Counted from the stretch's first letter, positions 8,091-13,730 are shown. The stretch is 13,730 bases of DNA from an uncultured Collinsella sp. (GCA_902494815.1 CABUVB010000032.1:1-13730); one strand, 5' to 3'. Numbers and translations: made by a program. Notes: generated by a model not told the origin, from the sequence alone.

Positions 8091-8106
8091 GTTCCGGAAC
8101 GCGTTC
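8091..8106. promoter_or_regulatory. Overlapping palindromes upstream of the surface-protein gene (possible operator)
   Basis: GTTCCGGAAC (8091-8100) and GAACGCGTTC (8097-8106) are each perfect 10-nt palindromes sharing four bases. They sit in the 156-nt gap between the LuxR-family gene and the surface-protein gene, about 120-135 nt before the ATG. Further GTTC/GAAC half-sites occur near 8046 and 8076. This could be the binding site of the neighbouring regulator, though LuxR-family sites are usually longer, about 18-20 nt. Confidence 0.35.
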
Positions 8107-8128
8107 GATGCACTTGGCAGCCCGGTCG

Positions 8129-9133
8129 CTAACGCAACATATGCGCGACCAGCTCGGCGCGTGTGCCGATGCCAAGCTTTGCGTATATGCCGGATAGGCG
8201 GTTTTTAACGGTGCCCGGCGATACTCCCATGTGGCGTGCGATTTCAGCGTTGGTCCATCCGCGGCAGGCGAGCATGGCCATGGTGAACTCCGTGGTCGTT
8301 AAATCGTCGGCCACGTCCTCGCCCGAATCGGGGTTGTGGATGCGCCGCCAGCCGTAGCTGAAGCGGTACGTGATCTCGATGATGCGAGCGAAATCGTCGG
8401 GGTATTGCGATTTTAAGCACGCCTCGATGAGTCCCTGCAAAAGGCCGTGGTGTTCGCCGATGAGTTCGATAAGGCCGTCGGGACGCGCAGTGTCCCAAGC
8501 GGCTCCGAAGTGCGTTTTTGCGGCGTCGATATCCTTGAGGCTCATGCATGCCATGGAAGCCGACAGGTGCAGGAACAGCTCCGAGATGGGATAGCTTCCC
8601 TGTTTCATGATCAGGGCATTTTCCGCCATGCCTAGGCTGCGGCCGTATTCGCCGCGCAGATACAAGGCGTGCGCCATCACGTAGCTGGCGAACAGGCGCA
8701 GACCTTCGGGCAGATGCGCCGCTAGTGGATAAAACTCTTCGGCAGAATACGGGGAGGGCAAGTGCAGCAGGACGCTCGCGGCCGAGGCGAACAGGATATG
8801 CGTGGCGTGGACGGCGGGTGACTCCTCGTCGGTTGGCATATCGAGGATGCCAGCAAGGCACCGGCGGGCGTCGGGGATACGGTTGAGCGACAGGCTGGCA
8901 TATCCGCAGATAAAGCATGCGGAATAGCGCAGTGCGGGATCGGTGGCGTCAAGATAGGGGCGCGCCGTCTTGGCAGCGAGGGCGGCCTGTCCGCGAAAGT
9001 ATAGAGCTTCTGCCACGGCAATGGCGCGCGAATCGGGGTCGGAAATGCCTGCAACCGCAGCGTCAATCTGCCCCGGCACAAAGGCGGTGCACATCAACGG
9101 CATAGGAACGCGTGGGTAGCCATCGCAGTCCAT
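8129..9133 (-). CDS. LuxR-family transcriptional regulator with helical (TPR-like) sensor region
   Basis: This 334-residue DNA-binding regulator starts at the ATG at 9133, with GGGAG 7 nt upstream; an upstream in-frame TTG at 9157 lacks an RBS. Residues about 20-260 are a run of amphipathic helix pairs rich in Ala and Leu (AIAVAEALYFRGQAALAAKT, GEYGRSLGMAENALIMKQ), resembling the TPR-like region of MalT-type regulators. No ATPase P-loop is present. The C-terminus is a classical LuxR (GerE) helix-turn-helix of about 60 residues, with TTTEFTMAMLACRGWTNAEI followed by ARHMGVSPGTVKNRLSGIYA and KLGIGTRAELVAHML. The gene lies 156 nt upstream of the giant surface-protein gene on the same strand. Such pairs of LuxR regulator and surface or transport protein are a hallmark of Coriobacteriia, so local control of the surface protein is likely but inferred. 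The inducer is unknown. Confidence 0.9.
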   Translation of the reverse strand: MDCDGYPRVPMPLMCTAFVPGQIDAAVAGISDPDSRAIAVAEALYFRGQAALAAKTARPYLDATDPALRYSACFICGYASLSLNRIPDARRCLAGILDMPTDEESPAVHATHILFASAASVLLHLPSPYSAEEFYPLAAHLPEGLRLFASYVMAHALYLRGEYGRSLGMAENALIMKQGSYPISELFLHLSASMACMSLKDIDAAKTHFGAAWDTARPDGLIELIGEHHGLLQGLIEACLKSQYPDDFARIIEITYRFSYGWRRIHNPDSGEDVADDLTTTEFTMAMLACRGWTNAEIARHMGVSPGTVKNRLSGIYAKLGIGTRAELVAHMLR

Positions 9134-9159
9134 CTTCCATCTCCCATCAGGTGGCAACT

Positions 9160-9375
9160 ATGCAGCAATTGTACTCCTGTTGCTCGGGACTGGAATTTTT
9201 GGGTATTGCCTACGATTATGCCGAACGCATAAAGGAAGAGTCTATTGGCGATGCTCTCAAGGTGGCTACCGAAGCCAAGCTGACCTCGATATTAGGAAAA
9301 ATTGCCACCCCTGCAAAAAGCTCTGTCGCAGTGATGGGAAACGCATCTTCTGGGCATTCCGGCGTCTCCAGCTAG
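9160..9375 (+). pseudogene. Small ORF or gene remnant, weakly CyuA/UPF0597-like
   Basis: A 71-residue frame begins at the ATG at 9160, with AGGTGG 5 nt upstream, and ends at TAG 9373-9375. The residues look genuinely coding: a helical AYDYAERIKEESIGDALKVA stretch, then VAVMGNASSGHSGVSS. The last part resembles the SNSGSGNQGI glycine motif of the UPF0597/CyuA L-cysteine desulfidase family, after which the frame stops where that family would continue. Its ATG is only 26 nt from the divergent start of the LuxR-family gene, leaving no room for a promoter. It is therefore more likely a decayed fragment than a functional gene. The family resemblance is from memory and weak; an unrelated small protein is also possible. 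Confidence 0.35.
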
Positions 9376-9720
9376 CGCTGGACTGCTGCTGTCGCCTGCG
9401 CGTTGGCGAGCGGAGCGTGGGGACCGTCCGGCGACCAGCGGTGACGGGCGAGCCCTGCCGCGTGCGTGGGCCTCCATCGGCGTAGACCCATGACCCCTAT
9501 GGCATCGGAGAAGTCCACCATCGCGTCCAGGACCTTACCGTCCGGCACGCCCAGCCTAGCGGCTCCCTTGAACCCAAGGTTGAAGGGGGGTGTTGTACAA
9601 GGCATATGGGGCCGAGTGGAAGTGGATCAAAAGAGCGTTACTTGACGTTTCATGCATAATGCCAACCGCCCCGCGATATCACGTTCGCAGCGCGCAGGGG
9701 CCGGAGAATCTTCGCGATGA
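9376..9720. other. Gene-free, GC-rich stretch of unknown origin
   Basis: About 345 nt without a supported gene. A minus-strand frame of 77 codons (9605-9372; LGVPDGKVLDAMVDFSDA) has codon use that could be coding, but no RBS and no family I recognise. Base composition becomes more GC-rich at about 9376, just after the preceding small frame stops. Together with the broken neighbour this suggests remnants joined by rearrangement. Confidence 0.4.
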
Positions 9721-9723
9721 GAG

Positions 9724-9752
9724 TTGACGTCTAATACCTTGCATCGTATAGT
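9724..9752 (+). promoter_or_regulatory. Sigma-70-type promoter of the PadR operon
   Basis: TTGACG (9724-9729) and TATAGT (9747-9752) are separated by exactly 17 nt, each matching the consensus at five of six positions. Transcription would start near 9759, about 30 nt before the PadR start codon. The AT-rich repeated sequence that follows overlaps the -10 and start site and is a likely PadR operator. Confidence 0.75.
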
Positions 9753-9770
9753 GTGTATAGCATAGTATAT
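9746..9770. promoter_or_regulatory. Candidate PadR operator with repeated GTATAG/TATAGT words
   Basis: The 25-nt AT-rich stretch contains GTATAGT, GTATAGC and ATAGTATAT in succession, within otherwise very GC-rich DNA. It covers the -10 element and the predicted start site. PadR-family repressors commonly bind AT-rich dyads in their own promoters, so autorepression is likely. The repeat is more direct than perfectly palindromic, so the exact site is uncertain. Confidence 0.45.
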
Positions 9771-9789
9771 GACGAGAGGAGGTGTGCGG

Positions 9790-10110
9790 ATGGAGGCACA
9801 GATGAAGCGCGGCTTCCTGGAGGCCTGCGTGCTCGCGGCCGTCTCCGGCGAGGAGTCCTACGGCTACCAGATCGTGAAGGACGTACCGGCGAGCATGGGG
9901 CTCACGGAGTCGACGCTCTACCCGCTGCTCAAGCGCCTGGAGAAGGCCGGGTGCATCACGGCGCGCTCCGCCGAGCACAACGGGCGGCTGCGCCGGTACT
10001 ACCGCATCACGGACGACGGGCGAGCGCGCATCGAGGAGTTCCTGGCCGAGTGGCCGTCCGTACGGGAGATTTACGCATACGTTGAGGAGGCGCACCATGA
10101 CGCGCGATGA
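9790..10110 (+). CDS. PadR-family transcriptional regulator
   Basis: This 106-residue winged-helix repressor starts at the ATG at 9790, placed by AGGAGG (9777-9782) 7 nt upstream. The PadR signature is complete: FLEACVLAAVSGEESYGYQI (about residues 9-28), then LTESTLYPLLKRLEKAGCI (38-56; recognition helix and wing entry) and RRYYRITDDGRARIEEFL (69-86). It is a short PadR of the subfamily without a long C-terminal helical domain. Its 3' end overlaps the DUF1700 gene by 14 nt, implying translational coupling. The PadR plus DUF1700 (HAAS) arrangement is a widespread conserved operon thought to sense envelope or antimicrobial stress. Autorepression through the repeats at 9746-9770 is likely. The codon use is extremely GC-rich, like the next two genes. 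Confidence 0.95.
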   Translation: MEAQMKRGFLEACVLAAVSGEESYGYQIVKDVPASMGLTESTLYPLLKRLEKAGCITARSAEHNGRLRRYYRITDDGRARIEEFLAEWPSVREIYAYVEEAHHDAR

Positions 10111-10720
10111 GTTTCTGGGCCGGTTGGGCGAGCTGCTCGCCTGCCTGCCGGCCGAGCAGGTGGAGGAGACCAAGGCGTTCTATGCGGAGGCCATCGCCGA
10201 CCGCATGGAGGACGGTATGAGCGAGGAGGAGGCCGTGGCCGCCATGGGCACGCCCGGCGAGGTGGCGGAGGCCACGCTCGACGACCTGCCCGCGGTGCCG
10301 CGCGCGATCGCGAGGACGCGCCGGCGCAGCACCGCGCTGCTGTGGGTGCTGGCCATCGTGGGCTCCCCGGTGTGGGTGCCGCTGCTCGCCGCCTTCGCCG
10401 CCGTGGCCGTCACGGTCTATATCTGCATCTGGGTGCTGGCGCTCTGCGTGTGGATCGTCGCGGTGGCACTCGGGGGCGTGGGCGTAGTTGGGCTCCTGCT
10501 TGCCGTAAGCGGCGTCATCATCGGCCACTTCCCGTACGCCCTCGCCTCGGCGGGCGTGGGGCTCGGCCTCGTCGGCGTGGCGCTCTTCGTTGGTGCTGGC
10601 GCTTGGGCCGCCTCAAAACAAATTGCGCGCCTCTCGGCGCTCTGGGCGAGGAAGGCTGCCTCGCCCTTCTGGAAGGGTAAGGGCGAGAAGGGCGGCGCTG
10701 CCGCGCATCTCGCGGCGTAG
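10097..10720 (+). CDS. DUF1700 (HAAS domain) integral membrane protein
   Basis: This 207-residue membrane protein starts at the ATG at 10097, with GAGGAGG 6 nt upstream inside the end of the PadR gene. Residues 1-75 form the HAAS domain: TRDEFLGRLGELLACLPAEQ, then a helical repeat with DGMSEEEAVAAMGTPGEVAE, the usual short repeat of DUF1700/DUF1707-type proteins. About four hydrophobic segments follow (roughly 80-190), with WVLAIVGSPVWVPLLAAFAA as the first. The tail is short and basic (KGKGEKGG). The family is established as the partner of PadR regulators and is usually followed by a DUF4097 protein, as seems to have been the case here. The biochemical role is not established; signalling across or within the membrane is the usual proposal. 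Confidence 0.92.
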   Translation: MTRDEFLGRLGELLACLPAEQVEETKAFYAEAIADRMEDGMSEEEAVAAMGTPGEVAEATLDDLPAVPRAIARTRRRSTALLWVLAIVGSPVWVPLLAAFAAVAVTVYICIWVLALCVWIVAVALGGVGVVGLLLAVSGVIIGHFPYALASAGVGLGLVGVALFVGAGAWAASKQIARLSALWARKAASPFWKGKGEKGGAAAHLAA

Positions 10721-10735
10721 AAAGGAGTGAGTACC

Positions 10736-11017
10736 ATGACCAGTGCGAAGAAGATCTACCTCGCCGTGGCGGGCGGGCTCGTTGCCGCGGGTGTTGTCCT
10801 CGCGGGCATTGGCTTTATCGCTTCGGGTTTCGACCCGGCCGTGTTCACAACCCAAGTCGACACGCGCTACAGCACCATCGTGCTCGGCGGCGTCGAGGTG
10901 GACGACCCGATGGGCCTCCCCCTCATCGAGCAGCTCGCCAATCTGGGCGAGATCGACACCTCCGGCATCACCGCGTCCGAGTCCCCTGCTGCTCCGGAGG
11001 CGCCCACCGCTCCCTAA
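10736..11017 (+). pseudogene. Membrane-anchored third protein of the PadR operon, probably a truncated DUF4097-type gene
   Basis: This 93-residue frame starts at the ATG at 10736, with AAAGGAG (10721-10727) 8 nt upstream and only 15 nt after the DUF1700 stop. Residues 8-32 are one membrane segment (KKIYLAVAGGLVAAGVVLAG). A short extracytoplasmic part follows (FTTQVDTRYSTIVLGGVEVD) and ends in SESPAAPEAPTAP. In comparable PadR-DUF1700 operons this position is held by a protein of about 300 residues whose N-terminal membrane anchor is followed by a DUF4097 beta-helix, which is missing here. The frame stops within a few bases of where similarity to an IS481 transposase begins on the other strand, so IS-linked loss of the 3' part is the simplest reading. 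It may still be translated as a small membrane protein. Confidence 0.65.
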
Positions 11018-11305
11018 GCATAGCGCGCCCGGCGCCAGCCCGGGCGGGGCGAGCGGCAGTGACGAGCGCGCCTCGCGGACCCGGTTCTCGATCTCGCGCG
11101 GCGTGGACCTCGCGAGCCTGCGCGGGCGGCTACTGCGGTCGGACATGGGCTCTCCGGACTTGCTGCGGCGCAGCCACTTGCTCGCCGTCTGGCGGCTGAC
11201 GCCCATCTGACGCGCGGTCTCGGCGACGCCGAGGCCGGACTCTATGCGCGAGACGAGCGTCTCGCGCCCCCTCGGGGTGAGCCTTGCGTTAGGATGTTGC
11301 TCCAT
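11018..11305 (-). pseudogene. IS481-family transposase, N-terminal fragment
   Basis: The ATG at 11305 opens MEQHPNARLTPRGRETLVSR, followed by a helix-turn-helix (about residues 26-48, with MGVSRQTASKWLRR) and the family hallmark DRSSRPRR (57-64), then TPREIENRVREAR (68-80). These are strongly IS481-like. Similarity fades at about residue 96, near 11018. The frame stays open beyond that only because it runs antisense to the GC-rich PadR-operon gene. The DDE domain (normally about residues 120-300) is missing. Expression was probably limited by a leader hairpin directly before the ATG. Confidence 0.82.
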
Positions 11306-11360
11306 GGGAGGGCTCCTCTGCTGTTCGTCTAGACAACTCACAGCATGTGGGAGCCCTCCC
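11306..11360 (-). repeat. Leader hairpin before the transposase start codon
   Basis: GGGAGGGCTCC (11306-11316) and GGAGCCCTCCC (11350-11360) are perfect 11-nt reverse complements. The inner arm directly abuts the transposase ATG (11305-11303) and would sequester its GGAG ribosome-binding sequence. Such hairpins are a known way for insertion sequences to block translation from read-through transcripts. Confidence 0.65.
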
Positions 11361-11420
11361 TATTTGTCACTACCCGGGTGTAAACAACCTATTGGCACAG
11401 AACAGCTAGAACAACCGATG

Positions 11421-11461
11421 CCGCCTCACTGCGCCGAGAAACCCCCGGCGCCGTGAGGCGG
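11421..11461. repeat. Strong bipartite GC-rich hairpin without T-tract
   Basis: CCGCCTCAC (11421-11429) pairs with GTGAGGCGG (11453-11461), and inside it GCGCC (11431-11435) pairs with GGCGC (11447-11451), enclosing an 11-nt loop GAGAAACCCCC. Neither strand has a U-tract after the stem, so it is not a typical intrinsic terminator. It may be a relic of a terminator, a mobile-element end or an insulator between the IS scar and the downstream operon. Confidence 0.55.
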
Positions 11462-11561
11462 GCGGCGGAGTGAGCCAACAGCAAAGCCATGCCGCTATTA
11501 GTAGCCTGTCGCCAGCAATCTGCAAGTCACTAGCACCCCACAGCCGTGCCGGCAGCATCCC

Positions 11562-11591
11562 TTGGTCGCCATATCAGCCGCACGGTATAAT
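11562..11591 (+). promoter_or_regulatory. Promoter of the two-TM protein / protease operon
   Basis: A perfect TATAAT lies at 11586-11591, preceded by TTGGTC (11562-11567) at 18 nt, a -35 matching only at TTG. Transcription would start near 11598 and leave a leader of about 85 nt before the GTG at 11682. The weak -35 with a perfect -10 could indicate activator dependence. No obvious operator is seen. Confidence 0.55.
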
Positions 11592-11681
11592 CTATCCATC
11601 GATATATTGGTTGAACCATGGTGTCTCTGCTGTGACCATAAACTTCCGCAAGACGCTAGGACCTTGTTCTAAGGAGATCTG

Positions 11682-12224
11682 GTGGAGAAAGGTCAAGAGA
11701 ACCCACCACAAGACCAGGCGCTTGCCCATAGAGTCAGGTGGGCTGACCTCGACAGCGTATTCGAGCACATGGGCGACAATGCTAGCGTTGGAGAGGCAAG
11801 TAACGGCATCCACCTCATAAATGACCGGGAGCACGTCGCCGTGCGCCAGGACCACGAGGTTCGCATCCCCAATGAATACCTGCAGGAATCATACGTCGGA
11901 CAGCGCGACAGCGACCTGAGAAAAGCAAGGGAGATGCTCCTTCAGGCCAAGCAGGAGCGCCCTTCCTACAAACCTGACATCCTTTTAGGTCTTGCGACAA
12001 CGTTCCTGGGCTGGTTTCTCGGGGGTTTGTCGTCATCTGTCAATCTCGCATCTTTGCCCGGTATCTTGATGCTCTGCGTAGCACCGTGTGGCGCAGTAGG
12101 ACTCTTTGTCGCTTTTATCTTTATCCGAAAAGAAGAGAAGCAGGGCAAATCTGATCTGGCCGAGCGCGTCCTAGAACACCTGGCGGATCCCGATGACAAG
12201 GAGACCAAGACCGATGAACATTAA
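11682..12224 (+). CDS. Two-TM membrane protein, partner of the downstream protease; family unknown
   Basis: This 180-residue protein of no family I recognise starts at the GTG at 11682, with AAGGAG (11671-11676) 5 nt upstream and no competing start. Residues 1-97 are hydrophilic: an acidic N-terminus, IHLINDREHVAVRQDHEVRI (43-62) and a charged helix DSDLRKAREMLLQAKQER (77-93). Two hydrophobic segments follow, about 99-118 (DILLGLATTFLGWFLGG) and 126-148 (PGILMLCVAPCGAVGLFVAF). A charged C-terminal helix ends in DDKETKTDEH. With two membrane spans and no signal peptide, both ends probably face the cytoplasm. The 3' end overlaps the protease gene by 11 nt, so the proteins are likely made together and may form one complex, with this one as membrane anchor or as sensor or substrate of the protease. 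Base composition is less GC-rich than the PadR operon. Confidence 0.78.
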   Translation: MEKGQENPPQDQALAHRVRWADLDSVFEHMGDNASVGEASNGIHLINDREHVAVRQDHEVRIPNEYLQESYVGQRDSDLRKAREMLLQAKQERPSYKPDILLGLATTFLGWFLGGLSSSVNLASLPGILMLCVAPCGAVGLFVAFIFIRKEEKQGKSDLAERVLEHLADPDDKETKTDEH

Positions 12225-12978
12225 TGATACGAGCACGCAGCTGCTCTTTACCACGGTCCCCATCGTGGGCATTACTACCGAAGGCACGGGCGTCTCGGGT
12301 ACAGGATTCTTCTTTTCCTATGACCTTGAAGACGGGCGAAAAGTGCCCCTGCTCATTACCAACCACCATGTCCTCAAGGATGTGATTCAGGGTCGCTTCG
12401 TCATCAATCTAGCCGAAGGTGACGCCCCGTCACGCGAGACCATCAGCGTGAACTTCGACAAGTCATTCATCGAGGGGAAGAAGCTCGGAGAGCTCGACTT
12501 GGTTGCGATGCCGGTGGCCCCTGTTCTCAGCATGCTTGAAGAAAACGGGAAGAGGCCCTTCTACCGATCCATCGACTCTGGACTCATCCCGAAGAAGAGT
12601 GTGCTGGACAATTTGGCGGCGCTCGAGCAAATCACCTTTATCGGATACCCCAGCGGGCTCTATGACGACTACAACAAGACCCCCCTCATCAGGCAAGGCT
12701 GGACTTCCACGCCCGCTTGGAGCGACTACAAGGGTAAGCGCGAGTTCCTCGTTGACGCATCTGTATTCGAGGGCTCCAGCGGCAGTCCCGCCTTCATCCT
12801 CAACCAGGGCAGCTATCCCACGACCGACGGAATTGCCATCGGCTCCAGGCTGCTGTTCATGGGCGTAATCACTCAGACGATTACGAAGGAGAAGAGTGAG
12901 CACCTCGATTTAGGTACAGTCATCAGAAGCGACGCGATGCTCGACAAGCTCAAACCTTTCGTGGAAGGTCTACTGTAG
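12214..12978 (+). CDS. Cytoplasmic trypsin-like serine protease (chymotrypsin fold)
   Basis: This 254-residue predicted serine endopeptidase starts at the ATG at 12214, with AAGGAG (12198-12203) 10 nt upstream. An earlier in-frame ATG at 12193 precedes that RBS and is less likely. The catalytic triad is visible: His52 in LLITNHHVL (like TNNHV of HtrA proteases), Asp95 in GELDLVAMP and Ser189 in FEGSSGSPAF (matching GNSGGP). SGTGFFFSYD (28-37) is the usual strand before the His. There is no signal peptide, no PDZ domain and no membrane segment, so it is not a classic secreted V8 or DegP protease; it should act inside the cell, probably at the membrane through the overlapping two-TM partner. 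The length matches a bare peptidase domain. Cytoplasmic trypsin-like proteases beside small unknown proteins occur in conflict and stress systems, so that role is an inference. The substrate is unknown. Confidence 0.9.
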   Translation: MNINDTSTQLLFTTVPIVGITTEGTGVSGTGFFFSYDLEDGRKVPLLITNHHVLKDVIQGRFVINLAEGDAPSRETISVNFDKSFIEGKKLGELDLVAMPVAPVLSMLEENGKRPFYRSIDSGLIPKKSVLDNLAALEQITFIGYPSGLYDDYNKTPLIRQGWTSTPAWSDYKGKREFLVDASVFEGSSGSPAFILNQGSYPTTDGIAIGSRLLFMGVITQTITKEKSEHLDLGTVIRSDAMLDKLKPFVEGLL

Positions 12979-13146
12979 CTAAGAGCACCGTCAAAAGCAG
13001 TGACGCCCCTTTGCTCCTTTCCCTAGGATGAGGTGACTGAGCTCGGCATGCTGGTTGACATCTGGTTCCCCAACGGCTCATAGTACAGACACATGGAAAG
13101 CCTTCGGGTTTTGTAAGGGCGGGACCCACTGGGCCTCGTTCTAGTT
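12979..13146. other. Short gap between protease and histidine-kinase genes
   Basis: No gene is supported. A short coding-like tail in the same frame as the protease (13027-13083, ending LGMLVDIWFPNGS then TAG) may be the last residues of a lost gene. TTGACA (13055-13060) with CATAGT (13079-13084) at 18 nt resembles a plus-strand promoter with no gene behind it. No convincing terminator is seen for either convergent gene. Confidence 0.35.
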
Positions 13147-13730
13147 TTACTGTTCGGTTAACGCTGCAGATCGTTTTGGAAGGCTTACGAGCATGGTGGT
13201 TCCGTTCTCGGAACTTGCTCCGACCTCTACCGTGCCACCGTGAAGCGCCACAATCTCCCAAACGAGCGCTAGTCCGAGTCCTGCGCCGCCGTATGCCCTG
13301 CTGCGGGATTTGTCTAGACGAAAGAACGGCTGGAAGATGCTCTCTCGGTACTGCTTGGGTATTCCCGGGCCCTCATCTTTGACTCGTAGGAGCACGTGGC
13401 TGTCGCTGTCGCTGATGGAGACGTTGACAGTCGAGTCGGTGCGGCTGTAGCGGATAGCGTTTTCGACCAGGTTGAACACCAGCCGGTACAGCAGCGTGTC
13501 GCTCCCGATTACTAAAGCGTCTCCGGCGCAATCGAGGGTTACGCCCTTATCCTCGGCAAGTGGCGCAAGGTCGGTGAGGACCTCTTCGGACAAGGGACCA
13601 AGTTCCACATTGTCCTCGCAAGGAACGCTGCGGAGCTCACTCATCTCGAGCAATACCTTGGCCATTCGAGACATGCGCTCGGTTTGTTCTTGTAGCAGGC
13701 CGAGCAGCTCGGCTGTTTCGGGTTGCAAAC
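13147..13730 (-). CDS. Sensor histidine kinase, C-terminal part (continues beyond window)
   Basis: This is the C-terminal 194 or so residues of a two-component sensor kinase; the frame is open to the right edge, so the start, sensor region and phospho-acceptor His lie outside. The first visible part (ETAELLGLLQEQTERMSRMA, MSELR) is the second helix of the HisKA dimerisation domain. The HATPase_c domain is complete: N box LVENAIRYS, G1 box VKDEGPGIP, F box FQPFFRLDKSRSR and G2 box GGAGLGLALV, then the terminal strand GTTMLVSLPK. Box order and spacing are those of the HPK1/EnvZ-BaeS type. The protein would phosphorylate a response regulator probably encoded just outside the window. It converges with the protease gene, and no functional link between them is implied. 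Confidence 0.93.
   Translation of the reverse strand, partial: LQPETAELLGLLQEQTERMSRMAKVLLEMSELRSVPCEDNVELGPLSEEVLTDLAPLAEDKGVTLDCAGDALVIGSDTLLYRLVFNLVENAIRYSRTDSTVNVSISDSDSHVLLRVKDEGPGIPKQYRESIFQPFFRLDKSRSRAYGGAGLGLALVWEIVALHGGTVEVGASSENGTTMLVSLPKRSAALTEQ

Larger units (their letters stand above)
11018..11386 (-). mobile_element. IS481-family insertion sequence remnant (transposase 5' end and left terminus)
   Basis: The remnant runs from the truncated inner end at about 11018 to a probable terminus TGTTTACACCC (11386-11376 on the minus strand), which begins with the TGT usual for this family. It contains the first third of a transposase gene and its leader. The inner boundary coincides with the stop of the truncated third gene of the PadR operon. 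The DDE catalytic part and the other terminus are absent, so it cannot move on its own. The outer boundary is less certain than the inner one. Confidence 0.6.
11387..11681. other. Gene-free stretch between IS remnant and protease operon
   Basis: About 295 nt with no supported gene. It holds a long GC-rich hairpin (11421-11461) and, near its end, the promoter and leader of the two-TM/protease operon. The small open frames here have no RBS and no recognisable family. Confidence 0.6.

Noticed and set aside
7973..8113. 47-residue N-terminal extension of the surface protein from a GTG
   Set aside because: No RBS precedes it, and it would place the twin-arginine-like signal about 50 residues inside the protein. 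The ATG at 7972 has GGGAG at good spacing.
10613..11017. Continuation of the transposase frame across the PadR-operon genes
   Set aside because: Similarity to IS481 ends at about 11018; beyond that the frame is only an antisense shadow of the membrane-protein genes.
13097..13112. Possible terminator AAAGCC-TTCG-GGTTTT after the protease gene
   Set aside because: The stem has only two G-C pairs, one G-T and three A-T, and the T run is consumed by the stem, so it is too weak to call.
1..13730. CRISPR arrays, tRNA or rRNA genes
   Set aside because: No regularly spaced direct repeats, no cloverleaf with a GGTTCGA-type arm and no rRNA segments were seen on either strand.

Overview
The window looks like a chromosomal segment of a high-GC member of the Coriobacteriia, most like Collinsella. 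This rests on a MalT-like LuxR regulator next to a giant cell-wall protein with an LAxTG-type sortase signal, an actinobacterial-type LexA box, and a PadR/DUF1700 operon. The assignment comes from gene style, not from a database match.

Left part (1-3601): on the minus strand are the 5' part of a type IIA topoisomerase B subunit (ParE/GyrB-like, cut by the window edge) with a consensus LexA box and a plausible promoter upstream, and an AAA-type ATPase fused to a DUF234 PD-(D/E)XK nuclease-like domain. The ATPase GTG start directly abuts a large two-armed inverted repeat. On the plus strand is a lipoprotein gene ending in a strong intrinsic terminator.

Middle (3602-9133): two minus-strand genes form a regulator/surface-protein module. 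The LuxR-family regulator lies upstream of a roughly 1456-residue secreted protein with a twin-arginine-like signal, beta-rich ectodomain, Gly/Ser linker, LAGTG motif, membrane segment and Arg-rich tail.

Right part (9134-13146) is accessory and scarred. It holds a decayed-looking ORF and unassigned GC-rich DNA, then a very GC-rich PadR - DUF1700 (HAAS) - membrane-protein operon driven by a good sigma-70-like promoter. The third gene looks truncated exactly where an IS481-family transposase remnant begins. Beyond the IS scar, a self-contained, less GC-rich two-gene operon encodes a two-TM protein and a cytoplasmic trypsin-like serine protease with an intact His/Asp/Ser triad. The two genes overlap by 11 nt and have their own TATAAT promoter. 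This pair is the best candidate for an undescribed system, possibly for stress response or defence. The window ends in the 3' part of a sensor histidine kinase on the minus strand.
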